This document shows positions 16,360-24,749 of a DNA stretch of 64,000 nucleotides, in pieces; the stretch's first letter is position 1, and each line of letters starts with the position of its first letter. Source of the DNA: Virgisporangium aurantiacum (GTDB lineage Bacteria > Actinomycetota > Actinomycetes > Mycobacteriales > Micromonosporaceae); assembly GCF_016863635.1 (NCBI RefSeq), contig NZ_BOPG01000013.1:99763-163762 (forward strand), in the 5' to 3' direction. Under the pieces are notes generated by a model. That model was not told the origin of the DNA. It saw only the letters and a program-made list of their open reading frames with translations, and did no database searches. The position numbers were made by a program, and so were the translations under genes.

Positions 16360-16755
16360 TCATGGCGCGGGGGGCCCGAGCCGTTGACCCCGCGCGCGCA
16401 CCACGTGCCGCAGGTACTCGAAGGCCGCATCACGCCGCAAATCACCCAAATCCGGCGAAACCTCGAGAACCTCCGGCGGCGGCGCGAACACGCCTTCCCC
16501 GAGAAGGCCCGCCGAGGACAACGACGCCGACCCGGGATCGACCGGGATCCGGTACGGCGCCATCCGCGCCGGAGCGTCCGGCGGCGCCGTCTCGATCTCG
16601 TGCAGCGCACCGGTGAGATCCGTGTGCCGCGTCCGGCCCGCGGGCCCCTCCCGGCGCAGGAACTTGGTCCGCCGGGCGAACGCCCGCACCGCCTCGTCGC
16701 GGGACGCGCCGAACGGCAGCCCGAGCACCAGGTAAGGATTGCGCCGCTCCATCAC
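16360..16755 (-). CDS. J-domain-like protein lacking HPD
   Basis: This 131-residue protein starts MMERRNPYLVLGLPFGASRDEAVRAFARR, matching helices I and II of J-domains (NPYxVLGL...ASxxEvrrAfrr), but the HPD loop and helix III are absent. The rest is Pro- and Ala-rich with no recognised fold. Its ATG overlaps the stop of the large upstream gene (ATGA, 16752-16755), and the Hsp70 gene follows after about 100 bp. It probably served, or serves, as a co-chaperone or adaptor. Without HPD it should not stimulate an Hsp70 ATPase in the classical way. Confidence 0.7.
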   Translation of the reverse strand: MMERRNPYLVLGLPFGASRDEAVRAFARRTKFLRREGPAGRTRHTDLTGALHEIETAPPDAPARMAPYRIPVDPGSASLSSAGLLGEGVFAPPPEVLEVSPDLGDLRRDAAFEYLRHVVRARGQRLGPPAP

Positions 16756-19640
16756 ACAGCCCCCGATCTACGCACCCGTGAGCTGATCCCCGTCCACCCG
16801 TCTATCGCGTCGCGCACGTGCCTGACGAACCCTTCGTTCACCGGTAACCCGTCCATCGCCTTGAGGTACGCGCGGCAGCGCCGGACGTGTCCGTCGAACC
16901 GGTCCAGCACGTACCTCCGCTGGGCCACGACCCGCCGGCCGTCGGCGTAATCCTGCACCGGCTCCATCTCCAGTTGCCGCCAGCGCCGCACGAGCTGCTG
17001 GTTGCGCGTCACCGTCACGTTGACGATCGCGCCCGTCGCCGCCTCCAGCCCGGCGGCCAGCGCCGCCGAGACCGCCTTGCGGTCCTGCTCGTCGAGTTCG
17101 TCGCGGCGCAGCCGGAACATCCGCACCGGGGTGAGCACCAGCTTGCGCTCGGTCTCCGCCGGCAGCGACCGGCCCCGCCGCTCCGCCTCCCGGGCCAGGT
17201 GGGCACCGGCCCGCACGCCGAGGATCAACGAGGGGGCGAGGTCGAGGACCTCGGTTCCGAGCAGCGTCTCCACCGCCGGCACCGGGTTAGTCGCCGGATC
17301 GAACGGCGCGTCGAGCAGCCGCTCGAACACCTCCACCAGCCAGTTCAACTCGGCAACAGCCCACGCCGGACGCGGATGCAGCCGCCACACCCCGATCAGC
17401 GCGACCGTCACCGCCCGCAGCGACACCTTCGACGGCCGGGTCTCGTACGCGGCCCGCCGCTGCACGTACCGGGCGGTGCGCTCCTGCAGCGGACCGGTCG
17501 CCACCACCGACGCCGACGCGAGCCACGCCCGGTCGTTGCGGAACGACAGCGTGAGCAGCGTCCGGTGCAGGTCGTTGTCGGCCTGCGGCACCGCCAACCC
17601 ACCCCGGACCATCGCCGCGAGCGCCGCCGGATACCCCGACCCGCACATGCCGGCCGTCCACAGGTCGATGGCCCGGTTCAGCGCGCCCGCCCGCACCGTC
17701 GGCGACTTGGTCAGACCCATCACCCGGGCCAGGTACGGCAGCACGGCCGGCCCGTCGGCCACCAACGCCGCGTTCACCGCCACGCCCTCCACCGGGTGCA
17801 CGGCGAGCGCCTCGTCGAGCCGGCGCACCGCGTCGTCGGCGCGGCCGAGCTGCCACCACGCGTACGCGGCCAGGTTGAGCGCCTCGGCCCGCACCGGCGC
17901 CAGGTCGCTCTCCGCCGCGATCCGGTCGGCGTCCGCCGCGGCGCGCGCCCAGTCCGCGTCCCGTAAAAATCGGTGCACGGCCCCGAGGTCCACCCAATGC
18001 CCGAACCCCGGTCGGTCCGCGCGGATCCGGGCGTCCGCGACCAGCCTGCCCTCCACGGCGGCCGCCCAGAGCCGCGGCCAGGCCGACGGATCGGCCGCGA
18101 CCTCCGCGCCCGCCACCTGCCCGTCCAGCTGGGCGATCACGGCACGCGCGGCCGGCCGGAGATCGCCGGCGTCGACCGGCTCACCGGCGAGGTACGCGGC
18201 CAACGCCCGGTAGTGCCGCACCGCCTCGTGGTCCCCATCAAGATCATTTGTCGTACCGGCCAGGTACGCTCGCCGGGCCCTTTCCGCCACGAACCCGACC
18301 AGCCGCAACTCGTCGTCGCCTGCCGCGCCCGGGTCGGCCAGGCAGCGGGCCAGCGCGGTCGCGTGCCGGTCCAGCTCGGCCAGCGCCGGCCCGCGCGGCG
18401 CGTCGTCGGGCAGCCGCCCGCCGCCGGCGATCGCGGCGGCGACCGCGGCCTCCGCGCCGGTCCCGGCCACGCCGACGTAGGCGCCGAGCGTCCCCAAGAT
18501 CTCAAGATCAGGTGACGCCATGAGCGCCGCCGCCAACGCCTGTGCGTCTTCGGATGCGTTCACGAACGGCGCGACCAGCTCTGCCGCGGCCCCCCGGAGG
18601 CGGGGATCGGCGCAGAGCTCGTCGAGCCACGGCATCAGCAGCCGCACCCGGTCCGGGTAGCCTCCCGACGGAAGCTCCTGCAACAGCCGGACCAGCCTGC
18701 GCGGGTCACCCACCCCACGCGGCCTGTCCCCACGCGCCCCGTCCCCACGCGGCCTGTCCCCACGCGGCGCGTCTCCACGCGGCGCGTCTCCACGCGGCGC
18801 GTCTCCACGCGGCGCGTCTCCACGCGGCCTGTCCCCGCGCGGCGCGTCTCCGCGCGCCCCGTCTCCCCGCGCCCCGTCTCCCCGCGCCCCGTCTCCCCGC
18901 GCCCCGTCTCCCCGCGCCCCGTCCCCACGCGCCCCGTCCCCACGCGCCCCGTCCCCGCCCGCGCTGCGCGGGTCGCCCGCCCTGGCATCGGTTGCCGGGA
19001 ACGCCACGCCGCGGGCCTGGTACCAGGCCGTCTCGAAACGGCTCAGCCCCAACTCCGGCCGCGCCGCGAGGCCGAGCGTCACCAGGTCGACCGCGGCGGC
19101 CCGCCGCGTCCCCAGGCTGATCAGCGCGGCGTCGACGGCGGCCGAGTCGGCGGCGGCGTCCGACCACCGGGCCTTGAACGCGCCGTCGCCCCGGGCCCGG
19201 ATCGCCGCCCAGACCCGCCCGGCCGCACTCTCCACGCCGGGTGTCGGCAGGGTGACCTCGGGCAACCCGTCGAACCGCTCGATCGACACCGCCACCGGCG
19301 TGTCGCCGCGGTCGAGGATCAGCACCGCGTCGGCGGCCTCCCCGTTCCATGTCTCGGCCACCGCGAGCGCGTACCGCGGCAGCAGCCGGTTGCCGACCAG
19401 CACGACCCGGCCGACCCGCACCGGGCCGGGCTCCGGTGGATCGAGCGGGGTACCGCAGGTCTCACACTCGTCCCGTTGGGTCCTGGCCCTGGGGACGGCT
19501 CCGCAGGCGCGGCACCAGCGCGTATGCGGTGGTTCGGCCGCGCTCGGCTCGGGCCTCTCGCGCAGGGTCGCCGCACTCCTTCGGACGGGTGGCTCTCCCA
19601 CCACGGGACGATGGATGCAAGTTTCCCAGTTGCCACCCAT
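16752..19640 (-). CDS. Large zinc-ribbon/helical-repeat protein with RGD pentapeptide repeats
   Basis: This protein of about 962 residues has a zinc ribbon at Cys43, Cys46, Cys59 and Cys62 (WCRACGAV and CETCGTP). A tract of about 16 pentapeptides of type RGDGA/RGDAP/RGDRP (roughly residues 228-310) follows. A long alpha-helical part rich in Ala and Arg comes next, with TPR-like helices (NLAAYAWWQLGRADDAVRRLDEA). ATG 19640 (MGGNWETC) is chosen because the longer frame runs into the divergent PadR gene. It heads the operon with the J-like and Hsp70 genes, so a role in substrate recognition or chaperone scaffolding is plausible but not shown. Confidence 0.75.
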   Translation of the reverse strand: MGGNWETCIHRPVVGEPPVRRSAATLRERPEPSAAEPPHTRWCRACGAVPRARTQRDECETCGTPLDPPEPGPVRVGRVVLVGNRLLPRYALAVAETWNGEAADAVLILDRGDTPVAVSIERFDGLPEVTLPTPGVESAAGRVWAAIRARGDGAFKARWSDAAADSAAVDAALISLGTRRAAAVDLVTLGLAARPELGLSRFETAWYQARGVAFPATDARAGDPRSAGGDGARGDGARGDGARGDGARGDGARGDGARGDGARGDAPRGDRPRGDAPRGDAPRGDAPRGDAPRGDRPRGDGARGDRPRGVGDPRRLVRLLQELPSGGYPDRVRLLMPWLDELCADPRLRGAAAELVAPFVNASEDAQALAAALMASPDLEILGTLGAYVGVAGTGAEAAVAAAIAGGGRLPDDAPRGPALAELDRHATALARCLADPGAAGDDELRLVGFVAERARRAYLAGTTNDLDGDHEAVRHYRALAAYLAGEPVDAGDLRPAARAVIAQLDGQVAGAEVAADPSAWPRLWAAAVEGRLVADARIRADRPGFGHWVDLGAVHRFLRDADWARAAADADRIAAESDLAPVRAEALNLAAYAWWQLGRADDAVRRLDEALAVHPVEGVAVNAALVADGPAVLPYLARVMGLTKSPTVRAGALNRAIDLWTAGMCGSGYPAALAAMVRGGLAVPQADNDLHRTLLTLSFRNDRAWLASASVVATGPLQERTARYVQRRAAYETRPSKVSLRAVTVALIGVWRLHPRPAWAVAELNWLVEVFERLLDAPFDPATNPVPAVETLLGTEVLDLAPSLILGVRAGAHLAREAERRGRSLPAETERKLVLTPVRMFRLRRDELDEQDRKAVSAALAAGLEAATGAIVNVTVTRNQQLVRRWRQLEMEPVQDYADGRRVVAQRRYVLDRFDGHVRRCRAYLKAMDGLPVNEGFVRHVRDAIDGWTGISSRVRRSGAV
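18714..18960. repeat. 15-bp tandem repeats coding RGDxx pentapeptides
   Basis: About 16 head-to-tail 15-bp units, with variants of CCCCACGCGCCCCGT and CTCCACGCGGCGCGT, lie inside the large zinc-ribbon gene and keep its frame. The units are nearly identical, which suggests recent slippage or unequal recombination; copy number probably varies between strains. Confidence 0.9.
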
Positions 19641-19719
19641 GTAGTCACATCGACGAAGTGGGTGAACCCGATCCGCCTGATCGGAACCCGCCTGTCTTCC
19701 ATAATATTCAGGCAGGCGA

Positions 19720-19725
19720 TATATT
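19720..19725 (+). promoter_or_regulatory. Leaderless -10 element for PadR gene
   Basis: TATATT, then 6 nt, then the ATG at 19732. It overlaps a GGCGATATATTGG stretch that resembles the promoter of the second PadR gene and may also be an autoregulatory site. Confidence 0.5.
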
Positions 19726-19731
19726 GGACGC

Positions 19732-20058
19732 ATGAGCACGGCGACGGAGCCCGCTTTCTTCGTCCTCACCGCACTGGTCGGTGCGTCCCGGCACGGGTAC
19801 GGCATCGTCGAGGAGGTCGGGCGGTTGTCCGGTGGGCGCACGCGGTTGAAGGTCGGCACGCTGTACGGCGTCCTCGACCGGCTGGTCAAGGAGGGTCTGG
19901 TCGAGCTCGACCGCGAGGAGGTGTGGCAGGGCCGGCTGCGGCGCTACTTCGCGATCACCGACGACGGCCGCCGCTACCTCGCCGCCGAGGCCGAGCGGAT
20001 GGCCGCCAACGCCCGGCTCGCGTCCGGCCGGCTCGCGGCGCTGGGTGGCACGTCGTGA
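19732..20058 (+). CDS. PadR family transcriptional regulator
   Basis: This 108-residue winged-helix protein (ALVGASRHGYGIVEEV, then TLYGVLDRLVKEGLVE and RRYFAITDDGRRYL) is typical of short PadR regulators. Its TGA overlaps the GTG of the following membrane-protein gene, so it probably controls or is titrated by that partner. A close paralogue with the same partner arrangement lies at 36812. Confidence 0.92.
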   Translation: MSTATEPAFFVLTALVGASRHGYGIVEEVGRLSGGRTRLKVGTLYGVLDRLVKEGLVELDREEVWQGRLRRYFAITDDGRRYLAAEAERMAANARLASGRLAALGGTS

Positions 20059-21083
20059 CGTCGGTGCTGGAGGACCGCTACCGCTCGCTGCTCCGGATCC
20101 TGCCGGCCGACTACCGGGCCGCCTGGGAAGAGGAGATGGTCGCCACGTTCCTCACCGCCGAGCTGTCCGACGACCCGGAGGACGCCGAGTACCAGGCCGA
20201 GTTCGGCCGGCCCGGGCTCGCCGAGGTGGCCAGCGTGGTCGGGCTCGCCGTGCGGCTGCGGCTGCCGGCCGGCGGCTCCGGTCGCGATCCGCTTCTCGGT
20301 AATGCCGTCCGCCTCGTCGCCCTGATCGGACTGCTGGTCAGCGCCGCGGCCGGCGTCGTCGGAACGGGCACGCACCTGTGGCTAATCGGAAAGCTGCCCG
20401 GGGTGGCCCCGCCCGACCTGGGCGTCCCGCCGACGCTCGGGGTGCTGCCGACGACGCGGGTGCTGCTGGTCGCCGCCGCCCTGCCGGCCTACCTGCTGCT
20501 GGTCACCGGGCACCAGCCGGCCGCACGGGTGCTCGCCTCGGTCTCCCTCGGCGCCGTCCTGATCACCGCGGTCGGAGACCTGTTCGCCGGCTACCCGCTC
20601 ATGGCCGGCCGCTGGCTGTCGCTCCTGCTCGACGTGCTGGTCTTCGCGACGCTGTGGGCACATCACGCCGATGCCCCACCGGTCCCCCGCCGCCCCTGGC
20701 TGCTGGCGCTGCCGGCGGCGATCGCGGTCGCGGTGGCGACGTTCGTCCTGACCGTGTCGGTGCCGGTGACGTGGTGGCTGGTTGACTGGCCGGCGATCGC
20801 CTGCACACTCGTCGCGGTGGGACTCGCGGTGCACCTGGTGCGGCGCGGGGGCCCGGAGTGGTCGCTCGCACTGGTCATGCTGGGTACGGTCGTGCTCGCC
20901 CAGCGCCTGGTCACCCTGCCCGAGTCCGTCGACGCCGCGACGGCCGCCCACCACACCCCGGTCCTGGTCGCCGGCCTCGTCGAGATCGCGGCCGTGGCCG
21001 TGGCCGGGCTGCCCGTGGCACTGTGGACCCGCCGGGCCTGGCGCCGCCTACCGGCCGACCCGGTCGAGACGGCGCGGGCATAA
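20055..21083 (+). CDS. Membrane protein paired with PadR (HAAS-like N-terminus)
   Basis: This 342-residue protein has an N-terminal cytoplasmic helical domain (YRSLLRILPADYRAAWEEEMVATFL) followed by about eight hydrophobic segments. This resembles PadR-associated permease-like proteins with a HAAS-type signalling domain. The GTG start overlaps the PadR stop (GTGA), showing translational coupling. What it transports or senses is unknown. Confidence 0.8.
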   Translation: MTSVLEDRYRSLLRILPADYRAAWEEEMVATFLTAELSDDPEDAEYQAEFGRPGLAEVASVVGLAVRLRLPAGGSGRDPLLGNAVRLVALIGLLVSAAAGVVGTGTHLWLIGKLPGVAPPDLGVPPTLGVLPTTRVLLVAAALPAYLLLVTGHQPAARVLASVSLGAVLITAVGDLFAGYPLMAGRWLSLLLDVLVFATLWAHHADAPPVPRRPWLLALPAAIAVAVATFVLTVSVPVTWWLVDWPAIACTLVAVGLAVHLVRRGGPEWSLALVMLGTVVLAQRLVTLPESVDAATAAHHTPVLVAGLVEIAAVAVAGLPVALWTRRAWRRLPADPVETARA

Positions 21084-21094
21084 GGAGGCGGGCC

Positions 21095-21529
21095 ATGGCC
21101 AACGAGTGGCGCATCGAAGCCGATGACGATTGGCTGGCCGCCCACAGCTCCGACACGTTCCAACGGCTGCGCCGCCGCACCCGCCTGATGGGCGGCCTCG
21201 CCGAGGCGATGTCGAACGCGGAACTGGGCCCGCTCGGCGGCGCGCCACGCCGCCCCGTGCTGAGAATCGGCCGCAAGGACTACTCGGTCGTCCGCTACGC
21301 CGATCACCACCTGTCGTACACGGTGATCCAGGTCGACCCGGTGCAGTGCCGCCGCTGCGGGACACTGCTGGCCGAGCGTCACCTGGTCAGCCGCCTCAGC
21401 GACGGCCTGCGTCACACGGTCGGCGCGGTCCGGATGTGCCGGAACTGCCAGGCCGAGGCCTGGCTGTTCCACTCCCACATGCCGACGACCCGCCGCGCCC
21501 GAGCATGGGGCCGCAAAGTCGTCCTCTAA
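21095..21529 (+). CDS. Zinc-ribbon hypothetical protein
   Basis: This 144-residue protein has two CxxC knuckles (QCRRCGTLL and RMCRNCQAE) about 40 residues apart, a likely zinc site, and a basic C-terminus. AAGGAGG at 21082-21088 is 6 nt before the ATG. It follows the PadR membrane gene by 11 bp and is probably cotranscribed with it. I do not recognise a family with a known function. Confidence 0.75.
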   Translation: MANEWRIEADDDWLAAHSSDTFQRLRRRTRLMGGLAEAMSNAELGPLGGAPRRPVLRIGRKDYSVVRYADHHLSYTVIQVDPVQCRRCGTLLAERHLVSRLSDGLRHTVGAVRMCRNCQAEAWLFHSHMPTTRRARAWGRKVVL

Positions 21530-21884
21530 AGCTGCGCGCCGCTGTCCCGCCGCGCCGCGATCTTGTGGGCCTGTTTTGCGGATCTTGGACTCCCGTAGGG
21601 GTTATGACACCTCTTGCAGTCCAAGATCCGGAAAGCGGCGAACTCGAATCCGACAAAATACGCATTCGTCGCCCCGTCGACCACCTCACGGGAGTACTCC
21701 GAAACCACCAGGGCCGGGATGTGCCCGGCCGCCCTGGAGGCAGGAAATAGGAGCGCGTATCGCGGAATCAGCCAACTCGGGCGGCCTTGCATACGCCTTT
21801 TGCCGCGTTCTGCGAACGCTATTTCAGTCAACTCGAGCACACGCCATGGCGCCGTGGCGTGTCTGGGAGTCCAAGATTCCAGCC
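21530..21884. other. Intergenic region with inverted repeats, no credible gene
   Basis: This 355-bp gap lies between convergent genes. A minus-strand frame runs through it, but it has no recognisable domain and its apparent CxxC motif arises from the repeat sequence. The content is described under the inverted-repeat element at 21581-21878. Confidence 0.6.
21581..21878. repeat. Possible miniature inverted-repeat element
   Basis: GATCTTGGACTCCC (21581-21594) and GGGAGTCCAAGATT (21865-21878) are inverted copies with 13 of 14 matches, enclosing about 270 bp. A third copy at 21618-21630 forms a 13-bp hairpin with the left end. No target duplication and no coding capacity are visible. It could be a MITE-like element or a family-specific intergenic repeat. 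Confidence 0.4.
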
Positions 21885-22721
21885 TTACAGCAGCAGCTCG
21901 GCCAGCCGTTCGGGGTGGCTGAGCATCACGTCGTGCGGACCGTCGATCGCCACCGTCGCGTAGCCGAGGTCCTCCGCGATCGCGGCGAACGGCATCTGCT
22001 CCGGACGGCAGCAGATGCCGAGGCCCGGTATCCGGTCGACCGCGCCGGTGAGGCGGGTCGGCTCGGTGAACGCTCGCAGCGGATGCGGACGCAGGCGCCC
22101 GCGGAGCAGGTCGGCGTCGACCGGATCGGTGATTCCGAACGCGTCGGGCCCCGGTGACGGAACGAGCCCGTCCCGGGCCGCGCTCCGCACGGCTTCGCCG
22201 AACCAGGGTGGCGCCACGTCCACCAGGCTCGCGCCGTCGCCGGCCGCCCATCCGTCGACGAGCACGATCCGGCCGACCCGGTCAGGACGCCGATCGGCGG
22301 CCTGCCGCACCACCATCCCCGCATAGCTGTGCCCGACCAGCACGACATCGCCACCCCTGTGGACGGCCGCACCACCGCCGCTGTGGACGGTCGTGCCACC
22401 ATGGCCGCCCCTGTGGACAGTCGCCGCGCCACCGCCGCTGTGGACAGTCGCCACGCCGTCGCCGCTGTGGACAGCCGCGCCACCGTTGCCGCCGCTGCCG
22501 ATGGCCGCCGCGCCGTCGCGGGTGTGGACAGCCGCGACGTCGTCGCCGGTGCTGTCGATGGCCGCGACTACCTCGTCGGCGTGCCCACCGAGGCCGACGT
22601 CCGGCCCCACCGCCAAATCGGGCGTCACAACCCGGGCGCCGGCGGCAGCGAGCAACCCTGCCACCCGGTCCCATGCCCAGCCGCCGTGCCAAGCCCCGTG
22701 GACGAGCACGAATGTGGTCAC
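21885..22721 (-). CDS. Alpha/beta hydrolase with internal repeat expansion
   Basis: This 278-residue alpha/beta hydrolase has an oxyanion-loop motif LVHGAWHGGWAW, the nucleophile elbow GHSYAGM and the C-terminal His in DGPHDVMLSHPERLAELL. About 60 residues between the second strand region and the nucleophile consist of repeats of the type VHSGGGAATVHRGG, which normal relatives lack. GTG 22721 is chosen because GGGAGGGGG lies just upstream; an in-frame ATG at 22745 is possible. The HxlR gene upstream may control it. Confidence 0.85.
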   Translation of the reverse strand: MTTFVLVHGAWHGGWAWDRVAGLLAAAGARVVTPDLAVGPDVGLGGHADEVVAAIDSTGDDVAAVHTRDGAAAIGSGGNGGAAVHSGDGVATVHSGGGAATVHRGGHGGTTVHSGGGAAVHRGGDVVLVGHSYAGMVVRQAADRRPDRVGRIVLVDGWAAGDGASLVDVAPPWFGEAVRSAARDGLVPSPGPDAFGITDPVDADLLRGRLRPHPLRAFTEPTRLTGAVDRIPGLGICCRPEQMPFAAIAEDLGYATVAIDGPHDVMLSHPERLAELLL

Positions 22722-23025
22722 CGGTCCCCCTCCCTTACCTTCCATCGCCCGGATCTTATACGTCTGACTTCCTATTTTTGAAGTGCCAACCATGTAAATA
22801 GGTAGCAGTGTCGCTGTAGACCGGGTGGCGGCGCGGGGTCTCGCTACTACCGGCCGACGGCACGCTCGCGCCAGGCGGCGAACTCGACATGACCCTGCCG
22901 ACGCCGCCCGACCCGGAACGCGCGGCGCACCCGGAACGCGCAGCGCACCTGCTACGCGCGTACTCGAACGCGATCCGCGGCACCGTGGAGGTGGCTCTGA
23001 CCCGCCAACGGTGAACCGCTCCGGA
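22722..23025. other. Intergenic region with a possible gene remnant
   Basis: This 304-bp gap lies between two minus-strand genes. A plus-strand frame ending at 23014 (ATG at 22889) reads PERAAHPERAAHLLRAYS and might be the tail of a lost gene, but it is too short to assign. The part nearest 22760-22800 is AT-rich and probably holds the hydrolase promoter. Confidence 0.35.
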
Positions 23026-23685
23026 TCACTCGGTTCCGGGTGGGCGGAACATGGCCCGCAGCCGGCGGGCGGCGCGCTGGTCACCGGTCACGGTGGTACC
23101 GCCCGCCCGCACCGCCTCGGCGGCGGTGATCCGGCCGGCCGCGAGCTCGGCGAACACGTCGCCGCTGGTCTCGATCACCACGTCGGGACGCTGGGCCGGG
23201 CCGTGCACCGATTCGATCGTGCCGTGGTGCACTCGGGTGTGGAAAACGTCGTCGTCGACGCGGAACTCGTAGACGGCGCTCACGTCGGCGGCCGCCGCCG
23301 GGTCGAACATCGCCTGCATACCGAGCACCGCCCAGCCCGGCCGGAACACCTCGCCCTGGATCCGCTCCGCATACGCCCACCGCATGCCCCAGCCGGCTAG
23401 CGCCAGCACCACCGGTTCGAGGTCCCGACCGACCACGGTGAGCGCGTACGCCGCCGTGCGCGCCGGTGGCGGCAGCGTCACCGGGCACACCAGGCCGGTG
23501 TCCTGCAGCATGCGGAGCCGCGCGGCGAGCAGGCCGGTGCCCATGCCGGGCAGGTTCGCCTGCAGGTCACCGAAACGTTTGGGACCGGTGAGCAGCTCGC
23601 GCACCAGCAGCAGCGTCCAGCGTTCGCCGACCACGTCGAGCGCCCGGGCGGTGGCACAGTACTGGTTGTAGGAACGGCGGTTCAC
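23026..23685 (-). CDS. HxlR family regulator with C-terminal ligand-binding-like domain
   Basis: This 219-residue protein has an HxlR winged helix at the N-terminus (ARALDVVGERWTLLLVRELLTGPKRFGDL, with NLPGMGTGLLAARLRML as recognition region) followed by about 120 residues resembling an SCP2-like or related sensor domain. The GTG start lies 8 nt after TAGGAT, close to leaderless spacing. It probably regulates the neighbouring hydrolase or itself. Confidence 0.9.
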   Translation of the reverse strand: MNRRSYNQYCATARALDVVGERWTLLLVRELLTGPKRFGDLQANLPGMGTGLLAARLRMLQDTGLVCPVTLPPPARTAAYALTVVGRDLEPVVLALAGWGMRWAYAERIQGEVFRPGWAVLGMQAMFDPAAAADVSAVYEFRVDDDVFHTRVHHGTIESVHGPAQRPDVVIETSGDVFAELAAGRITAAEAVRAGGTTVTGDQRAARRLRAMFRPPGTE

Positions 23686-23834
23686 ACTTCAAAATCCTAC
23701 TGCCTGCACTGCGCTCTTTTGAAGCGAGCAGCGCTCACAGATCCGCCATCGATCCGTCACCGATATCCCATCATTGACGCGTGTCTACGCGCACTCATAC
23801 CGTCCCTTCCGGGCGGACCCATTGATGAGGAGCA

Positions 23835-24749
23835 ATGATGGACATTCCACGGGGGATCACATCGAGGCGGTCGGTGCTAGCCGCCGTCGCCACTGCAGGT
23901 GGCCTCATCTTCGTTCCGTCGGCGGCGGCGTGGGCGACGCAGGCAGCACCCGAGCCGCCTGCCGAGCCGCTCCCGCACCACGACGTCACCCAGGTGACGC
24001 CCGAGGAGCTGGTGCCGCCGGACGGCCTCGACCCGGGCGGCTGCGGCTCCACGGTTTGGCCGCACAACGAGATCCTCGGCTTCCCCACCCCGTACGAGGG
24101 TGACGGAAAGCAGCGCAACTTCTCGTACGACGACACGTTCTACAGCCGGGTCGAGACCTGGTTCCAGTTCTTCCGGGCGAACACGCCGATCGCGGTGGGC
24201 CCGCCGTTCGAGATCTGGTGCTGGGGCGTCTTCGTCGACAAGGGCGACTGCGGCGACTCGTTCCACAAGGTGGGGCGGGCCTTCGACATCAGCCGCATCT
24301 ATGCCACCGACCCGGCCACCGGCATCAAGAGCCAGGTCTTCAACTCCCGGCACGACATCTGGAAGTCCTGGACCGGCAGCGCCTTCACCACCGCGAACCG
24401 GCAGTACTGGACGACCGCGGCCAGCCTGAACTACCACTTCCAGCACATGCTGACCTACCCGTGGCGCGCCGATCACGACAACCACATCCACTTCGACAAC
24501 GGGGTGTCGGGCAGCGGCAACAGCTCGTTCAACCGGGCGTCGGCGCAGATCTTCAGCGCCCAGGCGACGCTCAACGCCATCTGGGGCGAGGCGCTCGTCG
24601 TCGACGGTTCCTGGGGTCCGAAGTCCATTGCCGCGGCCGGCCGGGCACTCGGCCGGATCGGTGTCAGCGGGACGCTCGACACCCAGTCGAACTGGTTGGC
24701 GTTCAACCGGGCGTCGCTCCGGTTCGGTAGCGGGACGCAGACATACTGA
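23835..24749 (+). CDS. Tat-secreted extensin/M15-like protein
   Basis: This 304-residue protein has a twin-arginine-type signal (TSRRSVLAAVATAGG, then AWA) and a domain with GRAFDISRIYAT and ADHDNHIHFDNG, which resembles the zinc-binding core of extensin-like and M15/VanY-type proteins. It is probably an exported cell-wall or polysaccharide-associated protein. GAGGAG precedes the tandem ATGATG start. Its TGA overlaps the start of the next secreted protein (TGATG). Confidence 0.7.
   Translation: MMDIPRGITSRRSVLAAVATAGGLIFVPSAAAWATQAAPEPPAEPLPHHDVTQVTPEELVPPDGLDPGGCGSTVWPHNEILGFPTPYEGDGKQRNFSYDDTFYSRVETWFQFFRANTPIAVGPPFEIWCWGVFVDKGDCGDSFHKVGRAFDISRIYATDPATGIKSQVFNSRHDIWKSWTGSAFTTANRQYWTTAASLNYHFQHMLTYPWRADHDNHIHFDNGVSGSGNSSFNRASAQIFSAQATLNAIWGEALVVDGSWGPKSIAAAGRALGRIGVSGTLDTQSNWLAFNRASLRFGSGTQTY

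Noticed and set aside
16341..16363. Second hairpin near the end of the J-like gene (ATGACC with GGTCAT)
   Set aside because: The stem is only 6 bp with a poorly paired interior; not strong enough to call a terminator or switch.
14799..16616. 605-codon frame opposite the Hsp70 gene
   Set aside because: Antisense shadow of an obvious Hsp70; no family features.
18714..18960. CRISPR array
   Set aside because: The 15-bp units are directly adjacent with no spacers and lie in frame within a gene.
21526..22251. Minus-strand frame with a CxxCH motif after the hydrolase
   Set aside because: It crosses the hydrolase gene in another frame and the inverted-repeat element; the CxxCH arises from the repeat sequence and no heme-protein context exists.
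22889..23014. 41-codon plus-strand ORF
   Set aside because: Possible remnant of a gene, but too short and without a recognisable family or ribosome binding site.
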